Source of the DNA: Mannheimia sp. USDA-ARS-USMARC-1261
Lineage (GTDB): Bacteria > Pseudomonadota > Gammaproteobacteria > Enterobacterales > Pasteurellaceae
DNA length: 64,000 nucleotides
Reading direction: 5' to 3'
Assembly: GCF_000521605.1 (NCBI RefSeq)
Contig: NZ_CP006942.1
Coordinates: 1,550,001-1,614,000 of the forward strand
Part shown: positions 18,592-28,453 of the stretch, one piece after another
Position numbering within the stretch: position 1 is the first letter of the stretch
How the letters are laid out: the number at the start of each line of letters is the position of its first letter
The notes under the pieces: generated by a model
The model's database searches: none
The model's input: only the letters and a program-made list of their open reading frames with translations
Told to the model about the DNA's origin: nothing
Translations under genes and position numbers: made by a program

Positions 18592-19683
18592 TTATTTTGC
18601 TGCTTTTAACTCTTGGTAGTATTTTTCGTAAAGTTCAATAGCATCACCTACGTCATCTTGCCATTGAGATTTTTGTAACACTTCAGCTGATGGATAAATT
18701 GCTGGATCTTCTGTAATCTCTTTTGGTAACGTTTTTAATGCCTCAACGTTTGAAGTTGGATAACCAATCGCTAATGTTAATTTCTCAGCTACTTTTGCAC
18801 TTAATAAGTAGTTAATTAATTTATGTGCATTTTCTTTATTTTTTGCACTTGCTGGAATTGCTAAAGTATCTACCCAAAGTACCGGTCCTTCTTGTGGGAA
18901 TACCATATCAACAGGTGCATTTTCTTTCTTCGCAATACGAACAGAACCATTCCATAATTGACCTACAGAAACCTCACCTGAAATAAATGAGTTAGCCGGA
19001 TTGTCTGAAGTAAATGAAAGTACGTTTGGACGTAATTTTTTCAATTCTTCATAAGCTGCTTTGATCTCTTCTGGATCTGTAGTATTTGGATTTTTACCTA
19101 ATTTTAATAATGCGATATTGAACACTTCACGAGCATCATCTAATAATTGGATTTTATTAGCAAATTCAGGTTTCCATAAATCGCCCCAAGAGGTGAAAGC
19201 ATCGCCTTTATAATCAGCAGTATTAAACGCAATACCCGGTGCTCCTAATAATTGCGGTAATGAGTATTTATTACCCTGGTCATAAGGTTTATTTAACCAG
19301 TCTGGGTTTAATTCTTTAATAACCGGTAGTTGAGCGTGATCTAACTCCGCCAACATCCCTTCTTTTGCCATTTTAGAAACAAAGTAGTTTGATGGAGCGA
19401 TAACATCATAACCGCCATCTTTACCTTGTAATTTTAATTTAGCGTACATTGTTTCGTTAGATTCAAGACTTGAAACTTCTACTTTAATGCCCGTTTCTTT
19501 GGTAAATTCATCTAACAAGCCTTCAGGTACATATTCAGTCCAAGTATAAAGGTGAACTGTTTGATTTGTTGCTTGAGGTTTCGCTTCCGCAGCCGCTTTT
19601 GGTTCTGCTGCTTTTTCTTCATTACACGCTGTTAATGCAACTGTTGCTAAACCTGCTGCAAATAAACCCGCTAATTTTTTCAT
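18592..19683 (-). CDS. potD: Spermidine/putrescine-binding lipoprotein PotD
   Basis: This 363-residue periplasmic binding protein of the spermidine ABC importer has a lipobox LTAC at residues about 17-20. Cys20 is thus a likely lipid anchor, unlike the soluble E. coli protein. The fold signatures VHLYTWTEYVPEGLLDEFTKETGIKVEVSSLESNETMYAKLKLQ, GYDVIAPSNYFVSKMAKEGML and GSVRIAKKENAPVDMVFPQEG fit PotD. No potABC genes lie beside it, so it is a separate copy or an orphan receptor serving a distant permease. Confidence 0.9.
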   Translation of the reverse strand: MKKLAGLFAAGLATVALTACNEEKAAEPKAAAEAKPQATNQTVHLYTWTEYVPEGLLDEFTKETGIKVEVSSLESNETMYAKLKLQGKDGGYDVIAPSNYFVSKMAKEGMLAELDHAQLPVIKELNPDWLNKPYDQGNKYSLPQLLGAPGIAFNTADYKGDAFTSWGDLWKPEFANKIQLLDDAREVFNIALLKLGKNPNTTDPEEIKAAYEELKKLRPNVLSFTSDNPANSFISGEVSVGQLWNGSVRIAKKENAPVDMVFPQEGPVLWVDTLAIPASAKNKENAHKLINYLLSAKVAEKLTLAIGYPTSNVEALKTLPKEITEDPAIYPSAEVLQKSQWQDDVGDAIELYEKYYQELKAAK

Positions 19684-19829
19684 TTAAGTTTCTCCGTTAA
19701 AAGAAAGTGAGTAAAAAATATAGCCTTGCCTAAGGGCGTTAAAGACTAGCGAATTTTAAGCCACCCCCTAGATTTTGCAAGCCTTTTCTTATTAAAAATG
19801 TAATTTTTGGCAAAAAACTTTATGATGAG

Positions 19830-19858
19830 CTTGAAATCCCTTAATTTATCGCTATATT
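19830..19858 (+). promoter_or_regulatory. Putative heat-shock (sigma-32) promoter of grpE
   Basis: CTTGAAA (19830-19836) is followed after about 13 bases by CGCTATATT, resembling the sigma-32 pattern CTTGAAA / CCCCATNTA. The -10 match is partial, so this rests partly on GrpE being a heat-shock protein. Confidence 0.45.
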
Positions 19859-19903
19859 AAGGAAGATTTATAATTTCCAAATTAGGCTTTAAGAGGATTA
19901 AAG

Positions 19904-20497
19904 ATGACCACTCAAAATGAAAACTTACAAGACGAAGTAAAACAAGAAGAAATTCAACCTGAAGTTGTAAATGAAGAAGCTCAGCAAGAAGAAAATGCCC
20001 CTCAAGAAGATCCTTTAGCTCTTGCTCAAGCTCGAATTACTGAATTAGAAACTTATATTGCAGAAGCCGATAAGCGTGAACAGGATATTCAACTTCGTGC
20101 ACAGGCAGAAATTCAAAATATTCGTCGCCGTACCGAACAAGATGTGGAAAAAGCTCACAAATTTGCATTAGAAAAATTTTCTAAAGAGCTATTAAATGTA
20201 GTTGATAACCTAGAACGTGGTTTAGATGCTTTAGATAAAGCAGTTACCGATGAAACAACCCAAGCCTTAGTAGACGGAGTTGAAATGACCCATAAAGAGT
20301 TTATCAATACATTGGCGAAATTCGGCGTAGTGGCAATGGGCGAAGTGGGTGAAGCCTTTAATCCGGAACTCCACGAAGCCATTTCTATGCAACCGGCAGA
20401 AGGCATTGAAACAAACCATATCAGCACCGTATTGCAAAAAGGTTACACCTTACACGGTCGTGTAATCCGCCCTGCAATGGTAATGGTTGCTGCTTAA
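19904..20497 (+). CDS. grpE: Nucleotide exchange factor GrpE
   Basis: This 197-residue co-chaperone of DnaK has an acidic Gln/Glu-rich N-terminus, a long helix/coiled coil at about residues 40-105 ([55 protein letters not shown]) and the C-terminal beta domain with the GrpE signature ([45 protein letters not shown]). GrpE releases ADP from DnaK and acts as a thermosensor. A sigma-32-like promoter lies upstream. Confidence 0.97.
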   Translation: MTTQNENLQDEVKQEEIQPEVVNEEAQQEENAPQEDPLALAQARITELETYIAEADKREQDIQLRAQAEIQNIRRRTEQDVEKAHKFALEKFSKELLNVVDNLERGLDALDKAVTDETTQALVDGVEMTHKEFINTLAKFGVVAMGEVGEAFNPELHEAISMQPAEGIETNHISTVLQKGYTLHGRVIRPAMVMVAA

Positions 20498-20593
20498 TCC
20501 CAATTTTTCGACGCAGATCGCAAAATTAGCCAAAATGTCCTTTTGTAGCTGTGCTAAATTTAGCCTGTCATTCAATAGCAAAAGGAGCTAAAA

Positions 20594-20884
20594 GTGGAAA
20601 CAACGATGAGCCTACGATTTGACAAATTACGCTTTGTGAAAAAGCTACAAGAAGCGAACCAATCTCCGGAAATTGCAGAAGCTTTTGCCGATGCTCTTGA
20701 TGATGCATTGGAACAAAGCCAATCGGCATTAGCTACCAAGCAAGATCTTAAAGAGCTAAAAGCAGAAATTCGAACTGAAATTTCTCAGCTTGAAGTAAGA
20801 TTAACATCATCAATGTATAAAATGGCAGGTTTTATTTTGGCTGGCGTCGGCGTTCTTATGGGGCTGATGAAATTCATCAACTAA
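20594..20884 (+). CDS. Small DUF1640-like coiled-coil membrane protein
   Basis: This 96-residue protein of unknown function has a helical N-terminal half, a coiled coil at about residues 45-72 (TKQDLKELKAEIRTEISQLEVRLTSSM) and one C-terminal membrane segment (MAGFILAGVGVLMGLM). This is the plan of DUF1640/CCDC90-like proteins often found near mobile or stress genes. The start is taken as GTG at 20594, because AGGAG lies 6 bases before it; the ATG at 20606 is too far away. A strong terminator follows. Role unknown. Confidence 0.75.
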   Translation: METTMSLRFDKLRFVKKLQEANQSPEIAEAFADALDDALEQSQSALATKQDLKELKAEIRTEISQLEVRLTSSMYKMAGFILAGVGVLMGLMKFIN

Positions 20885-20897
20885 CCAACTCTAATTC

Positions 20898-20922
20898 TCC
20901 CTTATCTCTCTGAGATAAGGGA
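20898..20922 (+). terminator. Terminator after the DUF1640-like gene
   Basis: A perfect 11-bp stem TCCCTTATCTC / GAGATAAGGGA with a 3-base loop is followed by TTTT. Confidence 0.9.
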
Positions 20923-20942
20923 TTTTACATTTTTAAATAACT

Positions 20943-21395
20943 ATGACATTACAATTTAACTCTGTTGCCCTACTGTTAGTTGTACTAATTGTACTGGGCT
21001 TAGTCAGCCAAAACAATGCCGTTACAATTTCCGCCGCAGTATTGCTGATTATGCAACAAACGCTACTCTCTAAATATATTCCTTTTATCGATCAATATGG
21101 TTTAAAAATCGGGATCATTATTTTAACTATTGGTGTACTTAGCCCTCTGGTTTCAGGGCGAATTATGCTCCCTGAACTCAATCAGTTATTGAACTGGAAA
21201 ATGCTGGTGTCTATTATTGCCGGTGTACTGGTGGCGTGGCTTGGAGGACGCGGCGTGGGCTTGATGGGCAATCAACCTGTTTTAGTAACAGGCTTACTCA
21301 TCGGCACAATTATTGGCGTTGCATTATTTAAGGGAGTCCCCGTTGGTCCACTCATCGCGGCAGGCATTTTATCGTTGATTATTGGGAAAGTATAG
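20943..21395 (+). CDS. DUF441 family (YeaL-type) inner-membrane protein
   Basis: This 150-residue protein has four or five hydrophobic segments, rich in Leu, Ile and Gly. The sequence [23 protein letters not shown] and the C-terminal [29 protein letters not shown] match the conserved UPF0756/DUF441 family. Function is unknown. It ends 9 bases before hrpA and is probably cotranscribed with it. Confidence 0.85.
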   Translation: MTLQFNSVALLLVVLIVLGLVSQNNAVTISAAVLLIMQQTLLSKYIPFIDQYGLKIGIIILTIGVLSPLVSGRIMLPELNQLLNWKMLVSIIAGVLVAWLGGRGVGLMGNQPVLVTGLLIGTIIGVALFKGVPVGPLIAAGILSLIIGKV

Positions 21396-21404
21396 CAGGA
21401 AGTG

Positions 21405-24400
21405 ATGAAAAAGAATTTGCGAAAAAATGAAGAAAATCAACCGCTTGTAAAACTGGAAAATATCACAACGAGCGATTTTCGTCGCCTACTCGGCAGATTA
21501 AAAGGAGCAGAAAATATTAAAAATGAAGCTAACAAGCGGTCAGTTTTAGACGAAATTTTGCAAGATCTAACTGCTTGCCAAGCTCGCTTTTTTATCCGCC
21601 AAACCCACGCCCAAAATCTAAAAATTGACTATCCGGATCTGCCTGTTTCCGCTCGCCGTGAGGAAATTTTAAAGCTGATTGCTGAAAATCAAGTGGTCGT
21701 AATTGCTGGTGAAACCGGTTCGGGTAAAACCACCCAATTACCGAAAATGTGTTTGGAACTCGGACGAGGCGTAAAAGGATTAATCGGACATACTCAACCC
21801 CGCAGAATTGCAGCTCGATCTGTGGCAACCCGTATTGCTGAAGAGCTGAAATCAGAGCTGGGGGAGACTGTCGGTTACAAAGTCCGTTTTAACGATCAAG
21901 TAAGTGAAAACAGCTTAGTTAAACTGATGACAGACGGTATTTTGCTTGCCGAAATTCAAAATGATCGTTACTTAAATCAATACGATACGCTGATTATCGA
22001 CGAAGCCCACGAACGTTCGCTGAACAACGATTTCATCTTGGGCTATTTAAAACAAATTCTGCATAAACGCCCTGATCTGAAAGTAATCATTACCTCAGCC
22101 ACCATTGATGTAGAACGCTTTTCCAAACATTTTAACAATGCCCCTATTATTGAAGTGTCTGGGCGAACTTTCCCTGTTGAAGTTCGCTACCGACCAATTG
22201 TAGAAGAAGAGGAGCAAGACCAATTACAAGGTATTTTAAATGCCGTTGATGAGCTACAATCTGAAGGAAGAGGCGATATTCTGATTTTTATGAATGGCGA
22301 ACGGGAAATCCGTGATACCGCCGAAGCTCTACAAAAGCAGGAGCTTCGCCATACCGAAATTCTGCCACTTTACGCTCGCTTGTCAGCTACGGAGCAACAA
22401 CGAATTTTCCAGCCGAGTGGTGGGTTAAACCGCATTATTTTAGCCACTAATGTAGCGGAAACCTCACTGACAATCCCGAATATTAAATATGTAATCGACA
22501 CCGGCACGGCTCGTATTTCCCGCTATAGCTATCGTACCAAAGTACAACGCTTACCGATTGAACCGATTTCCCAAGCTTCTGCTAATCAGCGGAAAGGGCG
22601 TTGTGGGCGTATTTCGGAAGGGATCTGCATCCGTCTCTACTCAGAAGAGGATTTCAACGCTCGTCCGCAATTTACCGATCCGGAAATTTTACGAACCAAC
22701 CTCGCGTCTGTAATTTTGCAAATGACCTCGCTCGGGCTGAGTGATATTGCATCTTTCCCATTTGTCGATGCACCTGATAGCCGTCAAATTCAAGATGGGA
22801 TTAGGTTGTTGGAAGAGTTGCAAGCAATTATTCCTAACCGAAACGGAGCTCGCCTGTCTACACATAAATTGACACTAATCGGTAAACAGCTCGCTCAACT
22901 ACCTGTCGATCCTCGTTTAGGCAGAATGATTATTGAGGCATCGAAAAACGGTTCATTGCACGAAGTAATGATGATCGTTTCCGCTCTCTCTATCCAAGAT
23001 CCGAGAGAACGCCCACAGGAGAAACAGCAGTCCGCAGACGATAAACATCGCCGCTTTGCCGATAAAGAGAGCGATTTCTTGGCATTTGTAAACCTTTGGC
23101 ATTTCATTCAAACGCAACAAAAAGAGTTATCGAAAAATCAATTCCGCAATCTCTGCCGTAAGGATTATTTAAACTATAATCGTGTGCGGGAATGGCAGGA
23201 TATTTACCACCAACTCCGTCTAGCCGTGCGTGAAATGGGGCTAAAAATTAACAGTGAAGCTGCCACTTATCAGCCGATTCATACTGCCCTTCTCACAGGG
23301 CTACTCTCGCATATCGGTTTGAAAGATAATGAGAAAATGCACTATTTAGGGGCAAGAAATGCTCACTTCTTCATTTTCCCGAATTCCGTGCTTTTCAAAA
23401 AGCAGCCGAAATGGGTAATGGCAGCAGAACTGGTAGAAACCACCAAACTTTGGGGACGAATGGTTGCTCGCATTGAGCCGGAATGGATTGAACCATTGGC
23501 AGTACATTTAACCAAATCCAGTTACAGCGAGCCACACTGGGCGAAGTCCAAAGGAGCGGTGATGGCATCTGAAAAAGTGTCGCTATTTGGCATTCCAATT
23601 GTAACAAATCGCCCTGTTAATTATGGCTCGATTGACCCAAGCGTCAGCCGTGAAATTTTTATCCGCTCAGCACTGGTGGAAGGTGAATGGCATAATAATT
23701 ACAAATTTTTTAAAGAAAATAACCGCTTGATCCGCGAAGTAGAGGCAATGGAGCATAAATCCCGCCGCCGTGATATTTTAGTGGACGAGCAGGTATTATT
23801 CGAGTTTTATGATCAACGAATAGGTACAGAGGTGGTGTCCGCCAAACACTTTGATACTTGGTGGAAAAAGGCTTCGAAAAGCGATCCTGAGCTACTGAAC
23901 TTTGAAAAATCGTTCTTGATTAACGATAATGCTAACTTGGCGAGCGAGCTGGATTTCCCGAATTTCTGGTATCAAGATAATCTTAAATTAAAACTCAGCT
24001 ATCAATTTGAAGTGGGTAAAGATCACGATGGCGTAACGGTGCATATTCCATTGCCATTACTCAACCAAGTCGAGCCTGATGGTTTCGACTGGCAAATTCC
24101 GGGGCTTCGCCACGAGTTAATTGTTTCTTTGATCAAAAGTCTACCAAAGTCATTACGCCGCAACTTTGTGCCTGCTCCTAACTATGCTGATGCCTTTTTA
24201 GGGCGGGTTGAGCCGTTTAAAAAACCATTATTGGAAAGTTTAAGCTATGAACTTCGTCGAATGACCGGCGTGTTAGTTGAGGCTGAACAGTGGGACATCA
24301 GCCAGCTACCGCCGCATTTGCGAATGACCTTCCGTGTGGTAGACGACAAAGGCAAAAAATTACAAGAGAGCGAGAATTTAGACGAGCTGAAATTTGCTCT

Positions 24401-25316
24401 CAAAAATGAAGTACAGAATACGCTTTCAAATATCGCTGATGACGGCATTGAGCAAAGCGGTGTGCATATTTGGAATTTTGCCGAGTTACCGCAATTCTAC
24501 GAACAGAAGAAAGCCCATTTCAGTGTGAAAGCCTACCCTGCGATTGTCGATGAACAGAGTGCAGTAGGCGTGAAACTATTTGAAACGGAATTTGAACAGG
24601 CTCGGGCAATGCAGGCTGGGTTACGCCGTTTATTGTTGCTCAATGTGCCTTCACCAATCAAATATCTACACGAAAAACTACCAAATAAAGCTAAGCTCGG
24701 CTTATATTTTGCTCCATTCGGCAAAGTGATAGAACTGATTGACGACTGTATCGCCTGTGCAGTGGATAAGTTGATTGGGGAATTCGGCGGTTTTGTATGG
24801 ACTGAGGAGAAATTCAACGAACTGCACGAATATGTACGAGCAAATCTTAATGATACCACTGTTGATATTGCAAAACAGGTTGAAAAATGTTTAACGTTGG
24901 CGTATGAGCTGAATAAACGCCTAAAAGGCAAATTGGATTTCACAATGGCATTTGCGTTAAGTGATATTAAAGCCCAAATTGATGGATTGATTTATCCGGA
25001 ATTTGTAACCAAAACCGGCTATCAAAGATTAAGCGATTTACACCGCTATTTAACCGCCATTGAACGCCGTTTAGATAAACTGGTAGTTGATAGCAATACT
25101 GACCGAGCCAAAATGTTACGCATCGAACAAGTCCAAGAAGTCTATAAGCAACTTTTAAGCAAACTGCCAAAATCTAAGCCAATGCCTGATGAAGTGCAGG
25201 AAATTCGATATATGATCGAGGAACTACGGGTCAGCCTATTTGCTCAACAGCTTGGTACAAAGTATCCGATTTCTGATAAGAGAATTTTAAATACAATTAA
25301 TGATCTAAAAAAATAA
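21405..25316 (+). CDS. hrpA: ATP-dependent RNA helicase HrpA
   Basis: DEAH-box helicase of about 1303 residues. Visible motifs are GETGSGKTTQLPK (Walker A), DEAHERSLNNDFILG (DEAH), SATID, NVAETSLTIPNIKYVIDTG and QRKGRCGR. The HA2/OB-fold region and the long HrpA-specific C-terminal part (to about residue 1300) are present. In E. coli it is linked to processing of fimbrial mRNA and to ribosome rescue. The ATG at 21405 is preferred over the GTG at 21402, because the latter lies only two bases from AGGAA. Confidence 0.95.
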   Translation: MKKNLRKNEENQPLVKLENITTSDFRRLLGRLKGAENIKNEANKRSVLDEILQDLTACQARFFIRQTHAQNLKIDYPDLPVSARREEILKLIAENQVVVIAGETGSGKTTQLPKMCLELGRGVKGLIGHTQPRRIAARSVATRIAEELKSELGETVGYKVRFNDQVSENSLVKLMTDGILLAEIQNDRYLNQYDTLIIDEAHERSLNNDFILGYLKQILHKRPDLKVIITSATIDVERFSKHFNNAPIIEVSGRTFPVEVRYRPIVEEEEQDQLQGILNAVDELQSEGRGDILIFMNGEREIRDTAEALQKQELRHTEILPLYARLSATEQQRIFQPSGGLNRIILATNVAETSLTIPNIKYVIDTGTARISRYSYRTKVQRLPIEPISQASANQRKGRCGRISEGICIRLYSEEDFNARPQFTDPEILRTNLASVILQMTSLGLSDIASFPFVDAPDSRQIQDGIRLLEELQAIIPNRNGARLSTHKLTLIGKQLAQLPVDPRLGRMIIEASKNGSLHEVMMIVSALSIQDPRERPQEKQQSADDKHRRFADKESDFLAFVNLWHFIQTQQKELSKNQFRNLCRKDYLNYNRVREWQDIYHQLRLAVREMGLKINSEAATYQPIHTALLTGLLSHIGLKDNEKMHYLGARNAHFFIFPNSVLFKKQPKWVMAAELVETTKLWGRMVARIEPEWIEPLAVHLTKSSYSEPHWAKSKGAVMASEKVSLFGIPIVTNRPVNYGSIDPSVSREIFIRSALVEGEWHNNYKFFKENNRLIREVEAMEHKSRRRDILVDEQVLFEFYDQRIGTEVVSAKHFDTWWKKASKSDPELLNFEKSFLINDNANLASELDFPNFWYQDNLKLKLSYQFEVGKDHDGVTVHIPLPLLNQVEPDGFDWQIPGLRHELIVSLIKSLPKSLRRNFVPAPNYADAFLGRVEPFKKPLLESLSYELRRMTGVLVEAEQWDISQLPPHLRMTFRVVDDKGKKLQESENLDELKFALKNEVQNTLSNIADDGIEQSGVHIWNFAELPQFYEQKKAHFSVKAYPAIVDEQSAVGVKLFETEFEQARAMQAGLRRLLLLNVPSPIKYLHEKLPNKAKLGLYFAPFGKVIELIDDCIACAVDKLIGEFGGFVWTEEKFNELHEYVRANLNDTTVDIAKQVEKCLTLAYELNKRLKGKLDFTMAFALSDIKAQIDGLIYPEFVTKTGYQRLSDLHRYLTAIERRLDKLVVDSNTDRAKMLRIEQVQEVYKQLLSKLPKSKPMPDEVQEIRYMIEELRVSLFAQQLGTKYPISDKRILNTINDLKK

Positions 25317-25339
25317 CTATCAGCCTTACTATTTGCTAG

Positions 25340-25372
25340 AAGGAGGAATATGCAAATTGCATATTCCTCCTT
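25340..25372 (+). terminator. hrpA terminator
   Basis: A 16-bp perfect inverted repeat around a single central A is followed by a T-run, 24 bases after the hrpA stop. Confidence 0.9.
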
Positions 25373-25550
25373 TTTATATTCTAAAAGAAAGCAAGCTTGC
25401 TACATTTAATCTATTATTTTCAATAAAAACAAAAAATATGCTAAATAATTAATACAATATTTTTGATCCTTATCAATAATATATGATAATTATTTGCAAT
25501 AATATTTTATAGGTCTAAAATACCCTTCCTAAAATTAAGGAGATAATAAA

Positions 25551-28355
25551 ATGCTTAAAACAAAACCCTATTTTCATAAAAGTTTGATTGCTATCAGTTT
25601 ATCTAGTTTTTTATCTGTGGCTTATGCACAGCAGCAACAAATAAATAATCCTCATTCTCTTGTTAATTTATCTGAGCAAATAAGTGCAAAATATAGTGGG
25701 AAAAACGTCAAGTTAGGGGTATTAGACGGTGGATTTATAGTTAAGCACCCATTTTCCGGTAAAAGAATTACGCCATTAAAATTCCAATTAACCACACCAG
25801 AAGGCGAATTGCGCACCTATGATCCAACTTACCCTCAGCTTGAAGTTACTAAAACGGAAAAAGAGGGGCAACCAGCACTACAAATAGGGTACGAAGTGCA
25901 CGGTGCAAGTGTTACTGGCGTGATATCAGCAAAATCAGATGAAAAACTTGGATTTAAAGGGGGTATTGCTAAAGATGCCGATGTTTACATTTCTACCAAT
26001 ACACGTAAACGAAGTCTAGAAGAACTTTTGGCAGAAGCTAAAAAAGAGCAAGAAGGTGAAGAGCAGGACGAAAAAGAACCTAGTTTAAGTGAATTAGCCG
26101 AATCTGACTTATTAATTGGTACTGATAAAGATATGGTCTTTGAACGTTCAGAATGGGCAACTGCATTAAATAAACTTATTGATAAAAAACTTTTTGCTAT
26201 TAACAACAGCTGGAATATTGATCCTGTTAGTGATGATATCAAGGTAATTGATAAATTTTATCAATCCATAAAAAAATCTACAGATCACCCTCTAATTCAA
26301 GCATTAATGAATGCAAAAGAGAAAGATGCACTGCTTGTGTTCGCAACAGGTAATGAAAAGAAAAAACAACCTGGTGTAATGGCGATGATGCCACGCTATT
26401 TCCCGGAATTAGAACGTATATATCTTGCAGTTGCTGCTGTTGATAATAAGAAAAAAATTACTGAATATTCTAATCACTGTGGTGTGAGTAAAAACTGGTG
26501 TTTGACTGCACCGGGAGATTTGCACGTCCTAAATGCAACACCTGATGAAAATAAAAAACCAATATATAGCCTTCTAGCATCTAACGGCACATCTATTGCT
26601 GCTCCCGTTGTTACAGGAGCGTTAGCAATAGTGAAGGAAAGATTTGATTATCTGACACCTTCACAAATTCGTGATACTGTACTCACTACAGCAACCGACT
26701 TAGGTGAAAAAGGTGTTGATAGTGTATATGGTTGGGGGCTTCTAAATGTAGAAAACGCACTTAGTGGACCTATGCAATTTTTAAGTGATGAAGCAGTTAA
26801 TGTTTCCCGAGATGATCGTTGGACAAATAATTTCTCTAGCCGATTTAAATTTACAAAAACAGGAAATAAATCCTTAAGTCTTGATGGTAATAATACATTT
26901 ACAGATCTTTCTGTTGAAAAAGGTGAGCTAGACTTAAATGGTAAAACAACCGCGAATAAAATCACTAATAATGCAACTTTAGGTGTAAATCATACCACTA
27001 TCAAACAAAGTTATACTTCATCTAATGATAGCCAATTAACTGTTTTAGGAAAGATTGGGGGAATTGCTCAAGGGCAAGCAACGGTTCAATTAGCAGGTTC
27101 TCTTAAAATTGATGATCGGTTAACAGAAATAGCAAAGGCGAGAGACATTTCTGCTAATGTACTACAACTAAAAGACAACTCTTCTTATCAAGGAGGTTTT
27201 GATCATCTGTCTGAAAATACGAATTTAACTGCTCGCGGTTTAAGGCAGGATCTTTATTTTAATAACAAAGGCATTGTTGCAAAAGTAAACAGCAATAAGC
27301 CAATTACAGATAAATATGCCGATGCAAACGGGCAGACAGGATTACATTTGCTAAATAATTTAAGAAATAGCCCGCTTGCTTATCGTCGCGGTTTTTATAA
27401 TGATTGGCTTCAAGGTGCATTAGAACATAATAAGTTAGATGATCTTCATTATGCTGTATCTAACCATATTTACGCTGAAAGCATTGAGCTACTGCGTAGC
27501 CAAAATGCAAAAGGTTTAGAACAAGCTCAACATAATCTTTTTATAGCGTATCATTCTCCGCTAAAAACCAATGTATGGACAGGACACCTACAGCAAAAAC
27601 AGTCATCCAATGATAAGAATAATACGGAGATCAAGCAACATCAGTCCCTATTAGGTGTAAGCCATAAATTAAATGATAAAGCATTATTAACCGTACAGTT
27701 CTCCCAACAAAAAGATAAGCTAAATAAACTATATGCAGAAGCAGAATTGAAGCAAACTACACTAAATCTTGGCTTACGTTATGATTTAGCAGATCGTTGG
27801 TTCAGTGAAACAGCGATACAATTTGGGCGTCAAAAATATCGACAAACTCGCCAATTTAAAAATGAGCAGTTAGGAAAAGCAGATAATAGAGGTTCAAGTG
27901 TTGGTGGAGAAATTCGACTTGGTTATCAATTTATACCAAATCAATGGATTATTGAACCAAGCCTTGGGTTACAATTGACACAAACTAAAATGAACAACTT
28001 GAATGAAACTGGTGTATTAGCCTCTCGTACAAAATCTATTCGCTACAATGACGTGAATGTTGTACCAAGTGTAAAATTACAACGCAAATTCCAATTTGAT
28101 AATGGGAGTATTTCTCCATATATTAGCTTAAGTTATCTCCATCGGTTAAATGGGAAAGCCACCAATATTAATAGCCAAATTGCAGACTATACTCTTCATA
28201 GCCAAGCGAAGATTAAACGTTCAAACTACTTAAATAGTGAAATTGGAGCGAAATTACAATATAAAAATTGGTTTGCCTCCGCTAATTTGAGTTATGATCG
28301 TTTTAAATCTACTCACAATTTAGGCTGGAAAGCATACATCGGATTAAATTTCTAA
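25551..28355 (+). CDS. ssa1: Serotype-specific antigen 1, subtilisin-like autotransporter protease
   Basis: This 934-residue secreted serine protease has a signal peptide ending near AYA-QQQ (residue 26). It has an S8 subtilase passenger with Asp59 (GVLDGGF), His117 (EVHGASVTG) and Ser348 (NGTSIAAP), a linker/beta-helical stretch (about 410-640), and a C-terminal autotransporter beta-barrel (about 650-934) ending in IGLNF. Ssa1 of Mannheimia haemolytica has the same architecture and nearly the same length. It would insert its barrel through the BAM complex and display or release the protease. The upstream DNA is extremely AT-rich with an imperfect Fur-like stretch. It is flanked by terminators, so it is monocistronic. 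Confidence 0.92.
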   Translation: MLKTKPYFHKSLIAISLSSFLSVAYAQQQQINNPHSLVNLSEQISAKYSGKNVKLGVLDGGFIVKHPFSGKRITPLKFQLTTPEGELRTYDPTYPQLEVTKTEKEGQPALQIGYEVHGASVTGVISAKSDEKLGFKGGIAKDADVYISTNTRKRSLEELLAEAKKEQEGEEQDEKEPSLSELAESDLLIGTDKDMVFERSEWATALNKLIDKKLFAINNSWNIDPVSDDIKVIDKFYQSIKKSTDHPLIQALMNAKEKDALLVFATGNEKKKQPGVMAMMPRYFPELERIYLAVAAVDNKKKITEYSNHCGVSKNWCLTAPGDLHVLNATPDENKKPIYSLLASNGTSIAAPVVTGALAIVKERFDYLTPSQIRDTVLTTATDLGEKGVDSVYGWGLLNVENALSGPMQFLSDEAVNVSRDDRWTNNFSSRFKFTKTGNKSLSLDGNNTFTDLSVEKGELDLNGKTTANKITNNATLGVNHTTIKQSYTSSNDSQLTVLGKIGGIAQGQATVQLAGSLKIDDRLTEIAKARDISANVLQLKDNSSYQGGFDHLSENTNLTARGLRQDLYFNNKGIVAKVNSNKPITDKYADANGQTGLHLLNNLRNSPLAYRRGFYNDWLQGALEHNKLDDLHYAVSNHIYAESIELLRSQNAKGLEQAQHNLFIAYHSPLKTNVWTGHLQQKQSSNDKNNTEIKQHQSLLGVSHKLNDKALLTVQFSQQKDKLNKLYAEAELKQTTLNLGLRYDLADRWFSETAIQFGRQKYRQTRQFKNEQLGKADNRGSSVGGEIRLGYQFIPNQWIIEPSLGLQLTQTKMNNLNETGVLASRTKSIRYNDVNVVPSVKLQRKFQFDNGSISPYISLSYLHRLNGKATNINSQIADYTLHSQAKIKRSNYLNSEIGAKLQYKNWFASANLSYDRFKSTHNLGWKAYIGLNF

Positions 28356-28365
28356 ATCTCACTTA

Positions 28366-28401
28366 AAATATTTGGCATATCACAGTATATGCCAAATATT
28401 T
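28366..28401 (+). terminator. ssa1 terminator
   Basis: A perfect 15-bp stem with a 6-base loop (28366-28380 / 28387-28401), ending in a short T-rich tail. Confidence 0.85.
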
Positions 28402-28453
28402 CTTCCTGAATTTATCTAAAACTCTAGAAAACAATAACACTTAATTGTATTAT

